A program made the translations under genes and the position numbers. From NCBI RefSeq assembly GCF_009795885.1, contig NZ_WTEV01000002.1:1-64000 (forward strand): a stretch of 64,000 bases of DNA. The letters are read 5' to 3'. This DNA comes from Gilliamella sp. Pas-s25 (GTDB taxonomy: Bacteria > Pseudomonadota > Gammaproteobacteria > Enterobacterales > Orbaceae). Shown in pieces: positions 28,786 through 38,541 of this stretch; within the stretch, counting starts at the first letter, position 1; each line of letters begins with the position of its first letter. The notes beneath the pieces were generated by a model. It saw only the letters and a list, made by a program, of their open reading frames with translations, ran no database searches and was not told the DNA's origin.

Positions 28786-29131
28786 ACTATGAGCAGATTA
28801 ACTTTAAATAATTTAATCTGTTAATATTGCATCAGTGAGGTTATTGTTGGCTTAAGTTGTTGTATTAGCTATTATCAAGCTGGATTATTCGGATAATTGT
28901 TGCAACACTGAGCACAATAACTGACATGCTTTTATGCTGTGATCTTCAGAAAGCTCGCTTCAATAGCATGACACTAATAAAATATAAGGCACTAAAACGC
29001 GTAGCGTCATTTTCTTTGTCGTGTTTTATACTCATGGTGGGAATAAAGATAATAAATATCTTGGCGTCATTCAGTTTTGCTATCAAGCAACTATTGCTTA
29101 TCACTTAGACATCATTTTGATCCTTTATTAA
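28786..29131. other. Non-coding or decayed stretch after mutH
   Basis: About 345 bp with no convincing intact gene. One frame around 28980-29080 (KALKRVASFSLSCFILMVGI) vaguely resembles the last helix of TerC/YgdQ-type membrane proteins. In E. coli ygdQ follows mutH, so an eroded ygdQ is possible but unproven. Confidence 0.25.
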
Positions 29132-29157
29132 AAAAGGAACAATGATTTGTTCCTTTT
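29132..29157 (-). terminator. Terminator of the nrdAB operon
   Basis: A perfect 11-bp stem AAAAGGAACAA / TTGTTCCTTTT with a 4-nt loop. On the minus strand it is followed by a T-run (CCTTTTTTTAAT), 40 bp beyond the nrdB stop codon. Confidence 0.85.
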
Positions 29158-29160
29158 GTT

Positions 29161-29196
29161 AAAAAGTTTCAGAAAAGTATGCGTTTGAGTATAAAA
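29161..29196. repeat. Dispersed 36-bp intergenic repeat, copy B
   Basis: 34 of 36 positions match 15079-15114. It begins immediately after the nrdB stop codon (minus strand) and ends at the terminator stem. Confidence 0.8.
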
Positions 29197-30333
29197 TTAT
29201 AATGTAAAATCACTTAAATCATCTTCATTTATTTCAGAATCAATTTGCCCAACTAAATAAGAGCTCATTTCGGCTTCTTGCGGGGCAACTTGAACATTAT
29301 CTGACACTAACCAGTTATTGATCCAAGGAATTGGATTGGACTTGACTTCAAAGGGTAATTTTAGCCCGACTGCTTGCATACGAATATTAGTAATATACTC
29401 GACATATTGGCATAATATATCTTTATTTAAACCAATCATTGAACCGCCTTCAAACAGATATTCAGCCCACTCTTTTTCTTGATTGGCGGCTTGTAAAAAT
29501 AGATCATAGCAATCTTGTTCGCACTCTTTGGCAATATCGGCCATTTCAGGATCGTCTTCACCACTACGAAGTGTGTTTATCATAAACTGTGTACCAGTTA
29601 AATGTAGTGCTTCATCGCGCGCAATTAGTTTAATAATTTTTGCGTTACCTTCCATTAGTTCTCGTTCAGCAAAGGCAAATGAGCAGGCAAAACTGACATA
29701 AAAGCGAATGGCCTCAAGCGCATTGACACTCATTAAGCATAGATAAAGTTTCTTTTTGAGTTCACGTAAATTAATGGAAACAGTGCGATTATTGATGTCG
29801 TGCTTACCTTCGCCAAATAAATTATAGTAACTTGCATAGCTAATAAGGTCATCGTAGTAACCTGCAATGTCGCCAGCACGTTTTTGAATTTCTTTATTGG
29901 TGACAATATCATCAAAAACGACTGATGGGTCATTAACAATATTACGAATGATATGAGTATAAGAACGTGAGTGAATGGTTTCGGAAAACGACCAAGTTTC
30001 TACCCAGGTTTCGAGTTCCGGTATTGATATCAAGGGTAGTAATGCAACATTGGGACTACGTCCTTGAATTGAATCAAGTAATGTTTGATATTTTAAATTA
30101 CTAATAAAAATATGTTTTTCGTGTTCAGGAAGGTGTGAGTAATCAATACGATCTTGTGATATATCGACTTCTTCTGGTCGCCAGAAAAAGGACAGCTGTT
30201 TTTCAATTAATTTTTCAAACATCTCATATTTTTGCTGATCATAACGAGCAACATTTACCGATTGTCCAAGAAACATCGGTTCTTTGAGTTGATCATTATG
30301 CACATGCGAGAAAGTACTGTAATTCATACTCAT
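29197..30333 (-). CDS. nrdB: Ribonucleoside-diphosphate reductase class Ia, beta subunit
   Basis: A 378-residue radical-generating subunit. Diiron and radical residues are seen in [36 protein letters not shown] (Glu, His and the radical Tyr), [20 protein letters not shown] and [12 protein letters not shown]. The C-terminal tail ([12 protein letters not shown]) is the NrdA-binding peptide. With NrdA it makes deoxyribonucleotides under oxygen. It is second in nrdAB, after a 143-bp gap with a GC hairpin. No yfaE-like ferredoxin follows. Confidence 0.96.
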   Translation of the reverse strand: MSMNYSTFSHVHNDQLKEPMFLGQSVNVARYDQQKYEMFEKLIEKQLSFFWRPEEVDISQDRIDYSHLPEHEKHIFISNLKYQTLLDSIQGRSPNVALLPLISIPELETWVETWSFSETIHSRSYTHIIRNIVNDPSVVFDDIVTNKEIQKRAGDIAGYYDDLISYASYYNLFGEGKHDINNRTVSINLRELKKKLYLCLMSVNALEAIRFYVSFACSFAFAERELMEGNAKIIKLIARDEALHLTGTQFMINTLRSGEDDPEMADIAKECEQDCYDLFLQAANQEKEWAEYLFEGGSMIGLNKDILCQYVEYITNIRMQAVGLKLPFEVKSNPIPWINNWLVSDNVQVAPQEAEMSSYLVGQIDSEINEDDLSDFTL

Positions 30334-30400
30334 AAAAGAACTCCTACTAATTTATCGTTGTTTTTACCGCTACCTTCCGACAGTGTAAAAGTTAAATTAA

Positions 30401-30427
30401 ATGGGGGAAATGGTTTGTTGCCCCCAT
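30401..30427 (-). promoter_or_regulatory. Hairpin in the nrdA-nrdB intergenic region
   Basis: Inverted repeat ATGGGGG / CCCCCAT with a 13-nt loop. It could be a processing site or partial terminator adjusting the NrdA:NrdB ratio. No T-run follows. Confidence 0.45.
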
Positions 30428-30476
30428 ATAAACTGAGTTTTAGCGTGTAGCTATTATTTTGTTTTAACAATGACTA

Positions 30477-32762
30477 CTAAATCTTACAAGCGCCACCTTC
30501 ACAACCATCATCGTTTTTCGTCAGTGCTATATCGCCTTGAATATCTTCAGCACCATCGCGTGTATTATGATAATAAAGTGTTTTTACACCAAATTTATAA
30601 GCATTTAATAAATCAGCCAATAACTGCTTCATTGGGACTTTGTCATTTGGGAATTTAGTAGGATCATAATTAGTATTTGCTGAAATTGATTGATCGATAA
30701 ATTTCTGCATGATACCTACTAATTGTAAATAACCTGTATTATTAGGGATTTGCCAGAGTAATTCGTAGAAGTTTTTTAGATTATTATAATCTGGAACAAC
30801 TTGTTTTAAGATACCATCTTTTGAAGCTTTAACACTAATAAAGCCTCGAGGTGGTTCAATGCCATTTGTTGCATTGGATATTTGTGAAGAAGTTTCTGAT
30901 GGCATTAATGCCGATAAAGTTGAATTACGTAGCCCATGGGCTTTGATAGATTCTCGTAATGATTCCCAATCATAATGTAAAGGTTCTTTTGTAATAGTAT
31001 CTAAATCTTTTTTGTAAGTATCGATTGGTAAAATGCCTTGAGCATAAGTTGTTTCGTTAAATAGTGGGCATGCACCCTTTTCTTTAGCAAGATTATTAGA
31101 GGCTTTTAACAAGTAATATTGCATGGCTTCAAAAGTACGATGCGTTAAATTATTAGCGCTACCATCAGAATATTTAACGCCATTTTTGGCTAAATAATAA
31201 GCATAGTTAATAACGCCAATGCCTAATGTGCGACGATTGATTGAAGAGTTTCGAGCAGCAGGAACAGGATAATTTTGGTAATCCAGTAGTGAATCAAGTG
31301 CACGTACCGTTAAGTCAGCAAGTTCTTCAAAGTCATCTAATGATTCGATTTGACCAAGGTTAAAGGCTGACAACGTACAAAGTGCAATTTCACCTTTTTC
31401 ATCATTGACATTATTAAGTGGCTTTGTTGGTAGCGCAATTTCCATACATAAATTAGATTGATGAACTGGCGCTAATTGAGCATTAAATGGGCTGTGGGTA
31501 TTACAGTGATCAACATTTTGGATATAAATACGCCCAGTTGATGCGCGTTCTTGCATTAATAATGCAAATAATTCAACGGCTTTCACAACTCGTTTGCGAA
31601 TATTTATATCTTGCTCATATTGGTGATAAAGCGTTTCAAATTTATCTTGATCGGCAAAGAAAGCATCATAAAGTCCCGGCACATCTGATGGGCTAAATAA
31701 AGTAATATTTTCGTTTTTGATTAACCGTTGATACATTAATTTATTAATTTGCACCCCATAATCTAAATGGCGAACACGATTTTCTTCGACTCCACGGTTA
31801 TTACGTAAAACTAATAAGCTTTCGACTTCTAAATGCCAAAGAGGATAGAAGACGGTTGCAGCCCCACCACGTACACCACCTTGCGAACAAGATTTAACGG
31901 CAGTTTGAAAGTATTTATAAAAAGGAATACAACCAGTATGAAAGGCCTCTCCATCGCGAATTGAACTACCTAAAGCACGAATTCGCCCTGCATTTATTCC
32001 AATGCCTGCCCGTTGTGATACATATTTTACAATAGCGCTTGCAGTTGCGTTGATTGAATCTAAGCTATCATCACACTCAATTAATACACAGGAACTAAAT
32101 TGACGAGTAGGGGTGCGCACACCAGCCATAATAGGGGTTGGTAGTGAAATTTTAAAGGTAGATACTGCATCATAAAAGCGTTTTATATAGCTAAGGCGTG
32201 TTTCTTTTGGGTAGTTGGCAAATAAACAGGCTGCGACTAGAACATATAAAAATTGTGCACTTTCATAAATTTCACCAGTAACACGATTTTGTACTAAATA
32301 CTTTCCTTCAAGCTGTTTAACCGCAGCATAGGAAAACGACATATCCCGCCAGTGATCGATAATTTTATCCATTTGTTCAAATTCTTCTTGGGTATAATCT
32401 TCAAGTAGATGTTTATCGTAACGTTCACTGTCGACCAATTTTTTAACATGTTCGTATAGTGATGGTGGCGTAAATTGGTTATAGGCTTTTTTACGTAAAT
32501 GAAAAATGGCCAAACGCGCTGCTAAATATTGATAATCAGGGGCTTCTTGCGAAATAAGGTCGGCAGCTGCACGAATGATTGTCTCATGAATATCCGATGT
32601 GCGAATACCGTCATAAAATTGAATATGTGAACGCAATTCAACTTGAGAAACGGAAACATTTTCTAAGCCCTCAGCGGCCCACGCAATAACACGGTGAATT
32701 TTATCAAGGTTAATTGGCTCTTTTTTTCCATCTCGTTTTGTTACTAATATTGATTTATTCAT
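30477..32762 (-). CDS. nrdA: Ribonucleoside-diphosphate reductase class Ia, alpha subunit
   Basis: A 761-residue catalytic subunit, the same length as E. coli NrdA. The N-terminal ATP-cone (SILVTKRDGKKEPINLDKIH, about residues 4-95) gives allosteric control. The barrel holds FSSCVLIECDDSLDSI, GIGINAGRIRALGS and NLCMEIALPTKP. The C-terminus ends GCEGGACKI, the redox-active CxxxC tail. Two NrdR boxes lie upstream, so transcription is probably under NrdR control. Confidence 0.97.
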   Translation of the reverse strand: MNKSILVTKRDGKKEPINLDKIHRVIAWAAEGLENVSVSQVELRSHIQFYDGIRTSDIHETIIRAAADLISQEAPDYQYLAARLAIFHLRKKAYNQFTPPSLYEHVKKLVDSERYDKHLLEDYTQEEFEQMDKIIDHWRDMSFSYAAVKQLEGKYLVQNRVTGEIYESAQFLYVLVAACLFANYPKETRLSYIKRFYDAVSTFKISLPTPIMAGVRTPTRQFSSCVLIECDDSLDSINATASAIVKYVSQRAGIGINAGRIRALGSSIRDGEAFHTGCIPFYKYFQTAVKSCSQGGVRGGAATVFYPLWHLEVESLLVLRNNRGVEENRVRHLDYGVQINKLMYQRLIKNENITLFSPSDVPGLYDAFFADQDKFETLYHQYEQDINIRKRVVKAVELFALLMQERASTGRIYIQNVDHCNTHSPFNAQLAPVHQSNLCMEIALPTKPLNNVNDEKGEIALCTLSAFNLGQIESLDDFEELADLTVRALDSLLDYQNYPVPAARNSSINRRTLGIGVINYAYYLAKNGVKYSDGSANNLTHRTFEAMQYYLLKASNNLAKEKGACPLFNETTYAQGILPIDTYKKDLDTITKEPLHYDWESLRESIKAHGLRNSTLSALMPSETSSQISNATNGIEPPRGFISVKASKDGILKQVVPDYNNLKNFYELLWQIPNNTGYLQLVGIMQKFIDQSISANTNYDPTKFPNDKVPMKQLLADLLNAYKFGVKTLYYHNTRDGAEDIQGDIALTKNDDGCEGGACKI

Positions 32763-32825
32763 TCTTCCTATCGACTCAAATTGTAAAATTTATTGTTAGC
32801 TATAATAATTGATAATTATCAAAAT

Positions 32826-32872
32826 ATACAATATATAGTACCTATTAATTAATTTATTACTATATATAGTGT
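32826..32872 (-). promoter_or_regulatory. Paired NrdR boxes upstream of nrdA
   Basis: ATACAATATATAGTAC (32826-32841) and TTACTATATATAGTGT (32857-32872) match the NrdR box ACACwATATATwGTGT at about 13 and 14 of 16 positions. They are offset by 31 bp, about three helical turns, the usual arrangement. They lie 64-110 bp upstream of the nrdA start. Confidence 0.8.
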
Positions 32873-33476
32873 GTTTATTAATCAGGGATGTTAATTTATT
32901 AACTAAAATCAAGGATTATTTGTAGGAAAATACTGAGTTGCTTATACTTAGTAATAACAATAACCCTCTAAAAACTCATAAGGCGTTTTTACCATAATTG
33001 TGCAATGCGGTTAACCCTATTATGAAAGCCAATAAATTGCTTAAACTTTTATTTTTATCCTTTGAATCTTAACTAATGCTTATCCAACGTTTTAATAAAT
33101 AGAGACTGTAATTCTCAATGGATCACGAAACGGTATAGACTCCTGAATATTTTTTACAAAAATATAACCTAAAAAGCGAACAGCTGAGTGAATGGCATAC
33201 CTGTTTTAGTATTTTATATTCAAGTTTTTTTTTGACGTTAATCTGCTGGTTTTATAACGTTCCTTGTTGCTGGTTAACGATTTGATTTGTTTAGCTTAGA
33301 CGATAATGGGCGTTTTACGGTTATTTATTACCGAAGTATCTAAACTTTGTGCAAACAAGGCGGCATTGCTCATGAATCAATAAAAACCAATAAATAAAAA
33401 AATATTAATAAAATTATGAAGATAAATATCTACACATTATTAATGTAGATATTTTGGAGAAGCTTAACTAAAAGTT
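32873..33476. other. Long gap between nrdA and adhesin copy 3
   Basis: About 600 bp without a recognisable gene. The minus strand has only short open stretches, for example a 24-codon frame from 33373 (MSNAALFAQSLDTSVINNRK) with no ribosome site, and I recognise none. It could hold a decayed gene or the 3' untranslated region of the minus-strand gene that ends at 33477. Confidence 0.3.
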
Positions 33477-34829
33477 TTACTTAATAGCAGTACAGACACC
33501 GTTTTTTTGTTCATTATCATTGCGACAGTGATATATAGCATTGTAAGTGTGTAAATCACAATATTCTTTTTTTGTGGTATCATATAGCCAAATACGTTTA
33601 TAAGTATTATTTTGGTTAGTAGCCGCTGCCCAAGAATTTGGATAAGCAGTTTGATTTGGATCGCCCCATTCACCTAATAATGTACCTATTTCCCGAGTGT
33701 ATCTTGCTGAGTTACCCATTGGAGCATTACTTACTTCATCGGCATAACTTATACGATAATGCCCATCAAGTTTTTTGCAGCCTAAAACGATTTCTTCTGC
33801 ATTACCTCTATTGGCTCTGGGTTGACCAAGTAAGCTTTTATCCCAACCACTAAACCATTTAGTAATGGTGAATGGGTATTGAATAATACTGCCTGTAATT
33901 TTATTTTTTCCTTGAATAATAACTGTATATCCATTATTTGAGCCCATAACAAGCTGCCAAGCTGTGCCGGCATTCATTGCTTCTGCGGTATTAAACATCA
34001 CAGTAACGATATCAGCATTGCTAGAAATAGTGACAAGTTCATTACCCTGTACAACTTTCCAAATATAATGTTGAGCAAACCCTTTTTTAGCTAATAAAAG
34101 ATCAAACCGAGCCCCATAAAAAGCCGTTGTTGGGAAATTTTCATTGGCGTTAACATTAGATTGAGTTAAGAATCCATAGTTTTTGTTCCATTGATCTTTT
34201 GCACTTGTTTTTGCTTGTGTCGGCGCAAGCTCAGGTTTTGCATAACAAATGCCTGAGTCTTGTAATACAGTATAAATTTTAGATGGATGCGTGACGATAT
34301 TTTCATTGGGATATTCGTTAGAATTGGGAATGCCATATTTTGATAATAATATTAAATCAGCAGATATTTTTATTTTATAAGGCCCTAATTGCCCTTTTTG
34401 TGCTAATGAGCAAAAAGTTTCATTATCTGCTGGCATAAATTCGACTAATTGGTTTGATGAATTTGTATAATACCAAATCATTTCTGCTTTTTGTTTTGTG
34501 CCAAGCGAATCTAACTCATCACCCTCAAGATCAAAGTATTGCTCATCATTAGGTTGTTTTAAAGTGGCTATTTTAATATGGTTTTTAAACGGATAAGCAG
34601 TAGAAAATGGAGCACGGCTCACTTCATCGCCATAATAATTTTTTTCATCAATAGCTAAGCCAAAAAGATTTAAGTCATCAATATGTTTTTCAACAGTGAT
34701 AGATAATTTGGGTTTAGTTCCTTCAATCATATTGGAGGTTTTTGTTGATAAAACGGCATAACTTGTTGTAAAGTGCAATAAGGATATTGTACATGCGATT
34801 GTTTTAACATATTTTTTAGCTATATTCAT
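33477..34829 (-). CDS. Secreted adhesin-like protein (diverged family, copy 3)
   Basis: A 450-residue protein not recognised by name. The signal peptide is at about residues 1-25 (YVKTIACTISLLHFTTSYA). The mature start LSTKTSNMIEGTKPKLSITV parallels LSATTSNVIQGSAPYLTMDG of the 18-22 kb pair. Shared landmarks follow: DLEGDE; SKYGIP then GICYAKPE; ENFPTTAFYGARFDLLLA; FTITKWFSGWDK; GCKKLDGHYRISYADEVSNA; EIGTLLGEWG; and a C-terminal cysteine-rich end (EYCDL, YHCRN, GVCTAIK). This supports one superfamily with an N-terminal domain, an Ig-like NFPTT domain and a lectin-like C-terminal domain. No anchor is visible. Its nearest relative is the gene at 35358-36737. Function is unknown; surface or host binding is an inference. 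Confidence 0.65.
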   Translation of the reverse strand: MNIAKKYVKTIACTISLLHFTTSYAVLSTKTSNMIEGTKPKLSITVEKHIDDLNLFGLAIDEKNYYGDEVSRAPFSTAYPFKNHIKIATLKQPNDEQYFDLEGDELDSLGTKQKAEMIWYYTNSSNQLVEFMPADNETFCSLAQKGQLGPYKIKISADLILLSKYGIPNSNEYPNENIVTHPSKIYTVLQDSGICYAKPELAPTQAKTSAKDQWNKNYGFLTQSNVNANENFPTTAFYGARFDLLLAKKGFAQHYIWKVVQGNELVTISSNADIVTVMFNTAEAMNAGTAWQLVMGSNNGYTVIIQGKNKITGSIIQYPFTITKWFSGWDKSLLGQPRANRGNAEEIVLGCKKLDGHYRISYADEVSNAPMGNSARYTREIGTLLGEWGDPNQTAYPNSWAAATNQNNTYKRIWLYDTTKKEYCDLHTYNAIYHCRNDNEQKNGVCTAIK

Positions 34830-35357
34830 TATTATTCCATTATTTATTATCTTTATTTAAAAACAATCATTGTGACTTTAATCAAGATTTTTGATTTAGA
34901 ATTTAGATAGAAGTTTGTCTAGCATAGGCGCTTTATTTGATATAAACAAATCATTTAATTTGATCAATTTCCATATGGACAATTAATCATATATATCAAT
35001 GACACTTAATTTGATCGGTTAAAACTTTTTTTGTTGGGAATTAATATTAAGATAAAAAGTGTTAATTTTTTTAATTAACACTTTTTAATCATTAGGAAAT
35101 CCAAAAATGATTAAGATGCCTCTTAATTTTAGAAAATTCTTTTTATACTTAGAACAATAAGAATTGTTCATTTTTTGGCAATGTTCTTTTATACTTGAAA
35201 TCAATATTATACTACACAGTCACAAAGTAACATAACTTTTTTGCTGAAGTATCCTCTACAAGATGACACTATTTATAACGACGACGATTAATATCATATG
35301 TCGACAAAGCGCTATATACTATCGAGTAAATGTTCTAGAATATTTAATTAATAGTAT
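34830..35357. promoter_or_regulatory. Intergenic region between adhesin copies 4 and 3
   Basis: A 528-bp gap that should hold the promoter of copy 3 (within about 34830-35050) and the terminator of copy 4 (35054-35086). AT-rich. No gene, and no sequence duplicated from the neighbouring copy, was seen. Confidence 0.4.
35054..35086. terminator. Bidirectional terminator hairpin
   Basis: A perfect 14-bp stem AAAAAGTGTTAATT / AATTAACACTTTTT with a TTTTT loop and A/T-rich arms on both sides. It probably insulates the two adhesin-like genes. Confidence 0.75.
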
Positions 35358-36737
35358 TTATTTAATAGCAATACAGACAGCATTTTTACCCTCTTTTTCT
35401 GTCCGGCAATGATACTTAGCGTTATAAGGATGTAAGTCGCAATAGCTTTGCATAACTGTATCATATACCCAGACTCGTTGATAAGTATGACTTTGCTTCT
35501 TTTTACCAGTAATTTTTGCCGCCCAAGAATTCGGGTAAGCCTCTTGAGAAGCATACCCCCATTCACCTAATAATGTGCCTATCTCTCGAGTGAAAATTAC
35601 AGAATCTTTTTTACCAAGTACTGCATTACTTACTTCATTTGCATAACCTATACGATAATGACCATCTAATGATCTGCATCCTGCAATAATATCTTCTATA
35701 CTTCCTTTGCTAGCTTGAGGTAAACCAATCATTTTTTTATCCCAATCAGTAAACCATTTAGTAATGGCGAATGAGTATTGAATAATATTGCCTGTGTTTT
35801 TATTTTTTCCTTGAATGATAACAGTATATCCATTATCAGACTTGATAACATTTCGCCAAGCAATGCCTGTGTCCATTGCTTGGCGAGTATTAAATTTGAC
35901 AGTGACTACATCGGAATTGTTAGAAATAGTGACAAGTTCACTCCCTTTCACGAGAGTCCAATTATAATTCTTAGCAAGCCCAGGTCTAGCTAATAAAAGG
36001 TCAAATTTAGCACCATAAAAAGCCGTTGTTGGAAAATTTTTACTTGGGTCAACTGTAGATTGAACTAAAAACCCTTTGTTTTCAACCCATTGATTTGTTT
36101 TACTTGCCGTTGCCTCTACAGGCTCTAGCTCTGGTCTTGCGTAACAAATTCCTGAATCAGAAACTATTGTATAAGTCATCGATGGTTGTTTGGTAACTCT
36201 CTCATTTGGGTATTGATTAGTAAACGGAATACCATACTTAGAAGTTAAAATTAAATCACTTGATATTTTTATCTTATATGGACCAAATTTTCCTTCTTTT
36301 GCTAAAGAACAAAAGGTATCGAAGTTTTTCGGTATAAATTCCACCAATTGATTTTTATCATTTGTATAATACCAAACCATTTTCGGTGATGTTTGTGTAA
36401 CAAGATACCCTAATTCATCACCGTCAATATCTAAATATTGTTCTATATTAGGTTGTTGAATTGGCGCTATTTGAATTTGATTTTTAAATGGATAAGCCGG
36501 TGATATGGGAATTTGAGCGATCTCGTTGCCATAATAATTTTTACCACCAACATTAACTCCAAATAACGATAATTCTTCTATATGTTGCTCAATAATCGGT
36601 GATAATAATGGCGCTGTTCCTTGAATTTCTTTAGTGGTTTTGGCTGTTAGGTTTGCGTAACTCATTGTACTAAAAATGAATGGGCTTAGCCCAGTTACAA
36701 TTCTATTTAAATTTTTTGGGGTTATAATTTTACTCAT
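35358..36737 (-). CDS. Secreted adhesin-like protein (diverged family, copy 4)
   Basis: A 459-residue paralogue of 33477-34829. Signal peptide at about residues 1-28 (RIVTGLSPFIFSTMSYA). The N-terminal domain starts LTAKTTKEIQGTAPLLSPII. Shared segments with copy 3 include GKNYYGNEIAQIPISPAYPF, DIDGDELGYL, SKYGIPFTNQYPNERV, SGICYARPELEPV, KNFPTTAFYGAKFDLLLARP, YTVIIQGKNKNTGNIIQYSF, DGHYRIGYANEVSNAVLG and EIGTLLGEWG, and the same C-terminal cysteine pattern. The two are older duplicates than the 18-22 kb pair, with differences spread along the whole length. A large insertion near the end (TGKKKQSHTY against NQNNTY) alters the lectin-like face. Function unknown. Confidence 0.65.
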   Translation of the reverse strand: MSKIITPKNLNRIVTGLSPFIFSTMSYANLTAKTTKEIQGTAPLLSPIIEQHIEELSLFGVNVGGKNYYGNEIAQIPISPAYPFKNQIQIAPIQQPNIEQYLDIDGDELGYLVTQTSPKMVWYYTNDKNQLVEFIPKNFDTFCSLAKEGKFGPYKIKISSDLILTSKYGIPFTNQYPNERVTKQPSMTYTIVSDSGICYARPELEPVEATASKTNQWVENKGFLVQSTVDPSKNFPTTAFYGAKFDLLLARPGLAKNYNWTLVKGSELVTISNNSDVVTVKFNTRQAMDTGIAWRNVIKSDNGYTVIIQGKNKNTGNIIQYSFAITKWFTDWDKKMIGLPQASKGSIEDIIAGCRSLDGHYRIGYANEVSNAVLGKKDSVIFTREIGTLLGEWGYASQEAYPNSWAAKITGKKKQSHTYQRVWVYDTVMQSYCDLHPYNAKYHCRTEKEGKNAVCIAIK

Positions 36738-37024
36738 ACTACTCTTTTCTACCTAATATTACTTTGTTTCTACTTAAAATTATTCATTACATATCACCTT
36801 AAATTTTTATTTAAAATTTGCGTTTGATAAAATGAAAAAATTAACCTAAACAGTATATATGAATTGATTATTGCAAAAATAATAGTTATTTTCTATTAAA
36901 TAATTAGTTAAGATCTTTTGAAAATTTTTACAAATATTTATCAATATATGTATTAGAGATATTAAATATTCAAGAAAAGGTGGTGCAATAGATGAAAGGA
37001 GATAAACCCAAACACACCACAAAA

Positions 37025-38368
37025 TTAGCTATTTTTTTTAGATTTGTAACGCTGAACTGAGCTAATGCTGTTTTGTTCATCTATCCATGCTAACTTATCA
37101 GCATAATTCTTTTCAGCACCGCGTGTTGTAGGGTGGTAGTATTTTGTATTGGCCATTTCTGGTGGAAAGTAATTTTCTCCAGCAGCAAAAGCATTAGGCT
37201 CATTATGAGCATAACGATATTCCGCTCCATACCCTAAATTTTTCATTAAGTTAGTTGGTGCATTACGTAAATGCTCAGGCACATCGTAATCTGATTTAGA
37301 TTGGGCATCACTCATTGCTTGCTTAAACGCAAGATAAACGGCATTACTTTTTGGTGCACAGGCCAAATAGACAATCGCTTGTGCAATTGCACGTTCACCT
37401 TCGGCAGGACCTACGCGCGTAAAACAATCCCACGCGGCTAGTGCTACTTGCATGGCTCTTGGGTCAGCATTGCCAACATCTTCTGAGGCTATCGCTAATA
37501 ATCGACGTGCAACATAGAGTGGATCACCACCTGCAGAAATAATCCTTGCATACCAATAAAGTGCGGCATCGGGTGCTGAACCCCGAATCGATTTGTGGAC
37601 TGCTGAAATTAAATCGTAAAAACGGTCTCCTTGATTATCAAACCTAGCGCTGCGTTCCCCCATTACCTCTTTGAGTAATTCTGGTGTAAGCGCATGACCA
37701 TCAGACATATCAACCAATAATTCAAGTGTATTAAGTGCGCGCCTTGCATCCCCTCCTACAAATTCAGCAATCTGTTTTTTGGTTTCTTCGGGCAAAAGAA
37801 TATCTCGGTTACCGTAACCACGGTCGGGATCATCCATTGCCTGTTGTAAAATTTGTTCAATCTCGTAGTTGGTTAATGATTTTAGCAGATAAACTCGTGC
37901 ACGCGATAGTAAGGCGGAATTGAGTTCAAATGATGGGTTTTCGGTCGTAGCGCCAATAAATGTTACGGTACCGTTTTCAACATAGGGTAAAAAAGCATCT
38001 TGTTGGCTTTTGTTAAAGCGATGAACTTCGTCAACAAATAAAATAGTGCGAATGCCGGCTTGTTGATTAATTTTAGCTCGTTCAATTGCTTCGCGAATGT
38101 CTTTTATACCAGATGTAACGGCAGACACTCGTTCAACTTTTGCATTGGCATGATGAGCAATAATTTCAGCTAATGTTGTTTTGCCGGTGCCAGGTGGTCC
38201 CCAAAGAATCATTGAGTGCAAATTACCGGCTTCAATGGCTCTGGGCAATGGTTTTCCTTTCCCTAATAAATGGGTTTGCCCTATATATTCTGACAAGGTG
38301 CGAGGACGCATTCTTGCCGCTAAAGGCTTAAACTCATCAGTGGTAAATTCAAAAGACATACTCGGCAT
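37025..38368 (-). CDS. rarA: Replication-associated recombination protein A (AAA+ ATPase)
   Basis: A 447-residue clamp-loader-like ATPase (E. coli RarA/MgsA, 447). Walker [20 protein letters not shown], Walker [21 protein letters not shown], sensor 1 [20 protein letters not shown], the arginine-rich [10 protein letters not shown], and the C-terminal tetramerisation domain ([50 protein letters not shown]). It acts at stalled forks with RecA/SSB. It is divergent from lolA, whereas in E. coli the two are adjacent and co-directional. Confidence 0.95.
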   Translation of the reverse strand: MPSMSFEFTTDEFKPLAARMRPRTLSEYIGQTHLLGKGKPLPRAIEAGNLHSMILWGPPGTGKTTLAEIIAHHANAKVERVSAVTSGIKDIREAIERAKINQQAGIRTILFVDEVHRFNKSQQDAFLPYVENGTVTFIGATTENPSFELNSALLSRARVYLLKSLTNYEIEQILQQAMDDPDRGYGNRDILLPEETKKQIAEFVGGDARRALNTLELLVDMSDGHALTPELLKEVMGERSARFDNQGDRFYDLISAVHKSIRGSAPDAALYWYARIISAGGDPLYVARRLLAIASEDVGNADPRAMQVALAAWDCFTRVGPAEGERAIAQAIVYLACAPKSNAVYLAFKQAMSDAQSKSDYDVPEHLRNAPTNLMKNLGYGAEYRYAHNEPNAFAAGENYFPPEMANTKYYHPTTRGAEKNYADKLAWIDEQNSISSVQRYKSKKNS

Positions 38369-38541
38369 GGTACACTATATTTAGTTTTTGCAATATGAAA
38401 TGTATTATATACTCGTTAATCAATAAGTGAAAAAGAAAATAGTTTTCCCCATAAAACGAAACACGGTAATATTTTTCACCAACATTTAGCTTATTAGAAT
38501 ACAGTTATTAGCTAAGAAATAGGCAGACATAAGGATTTATC

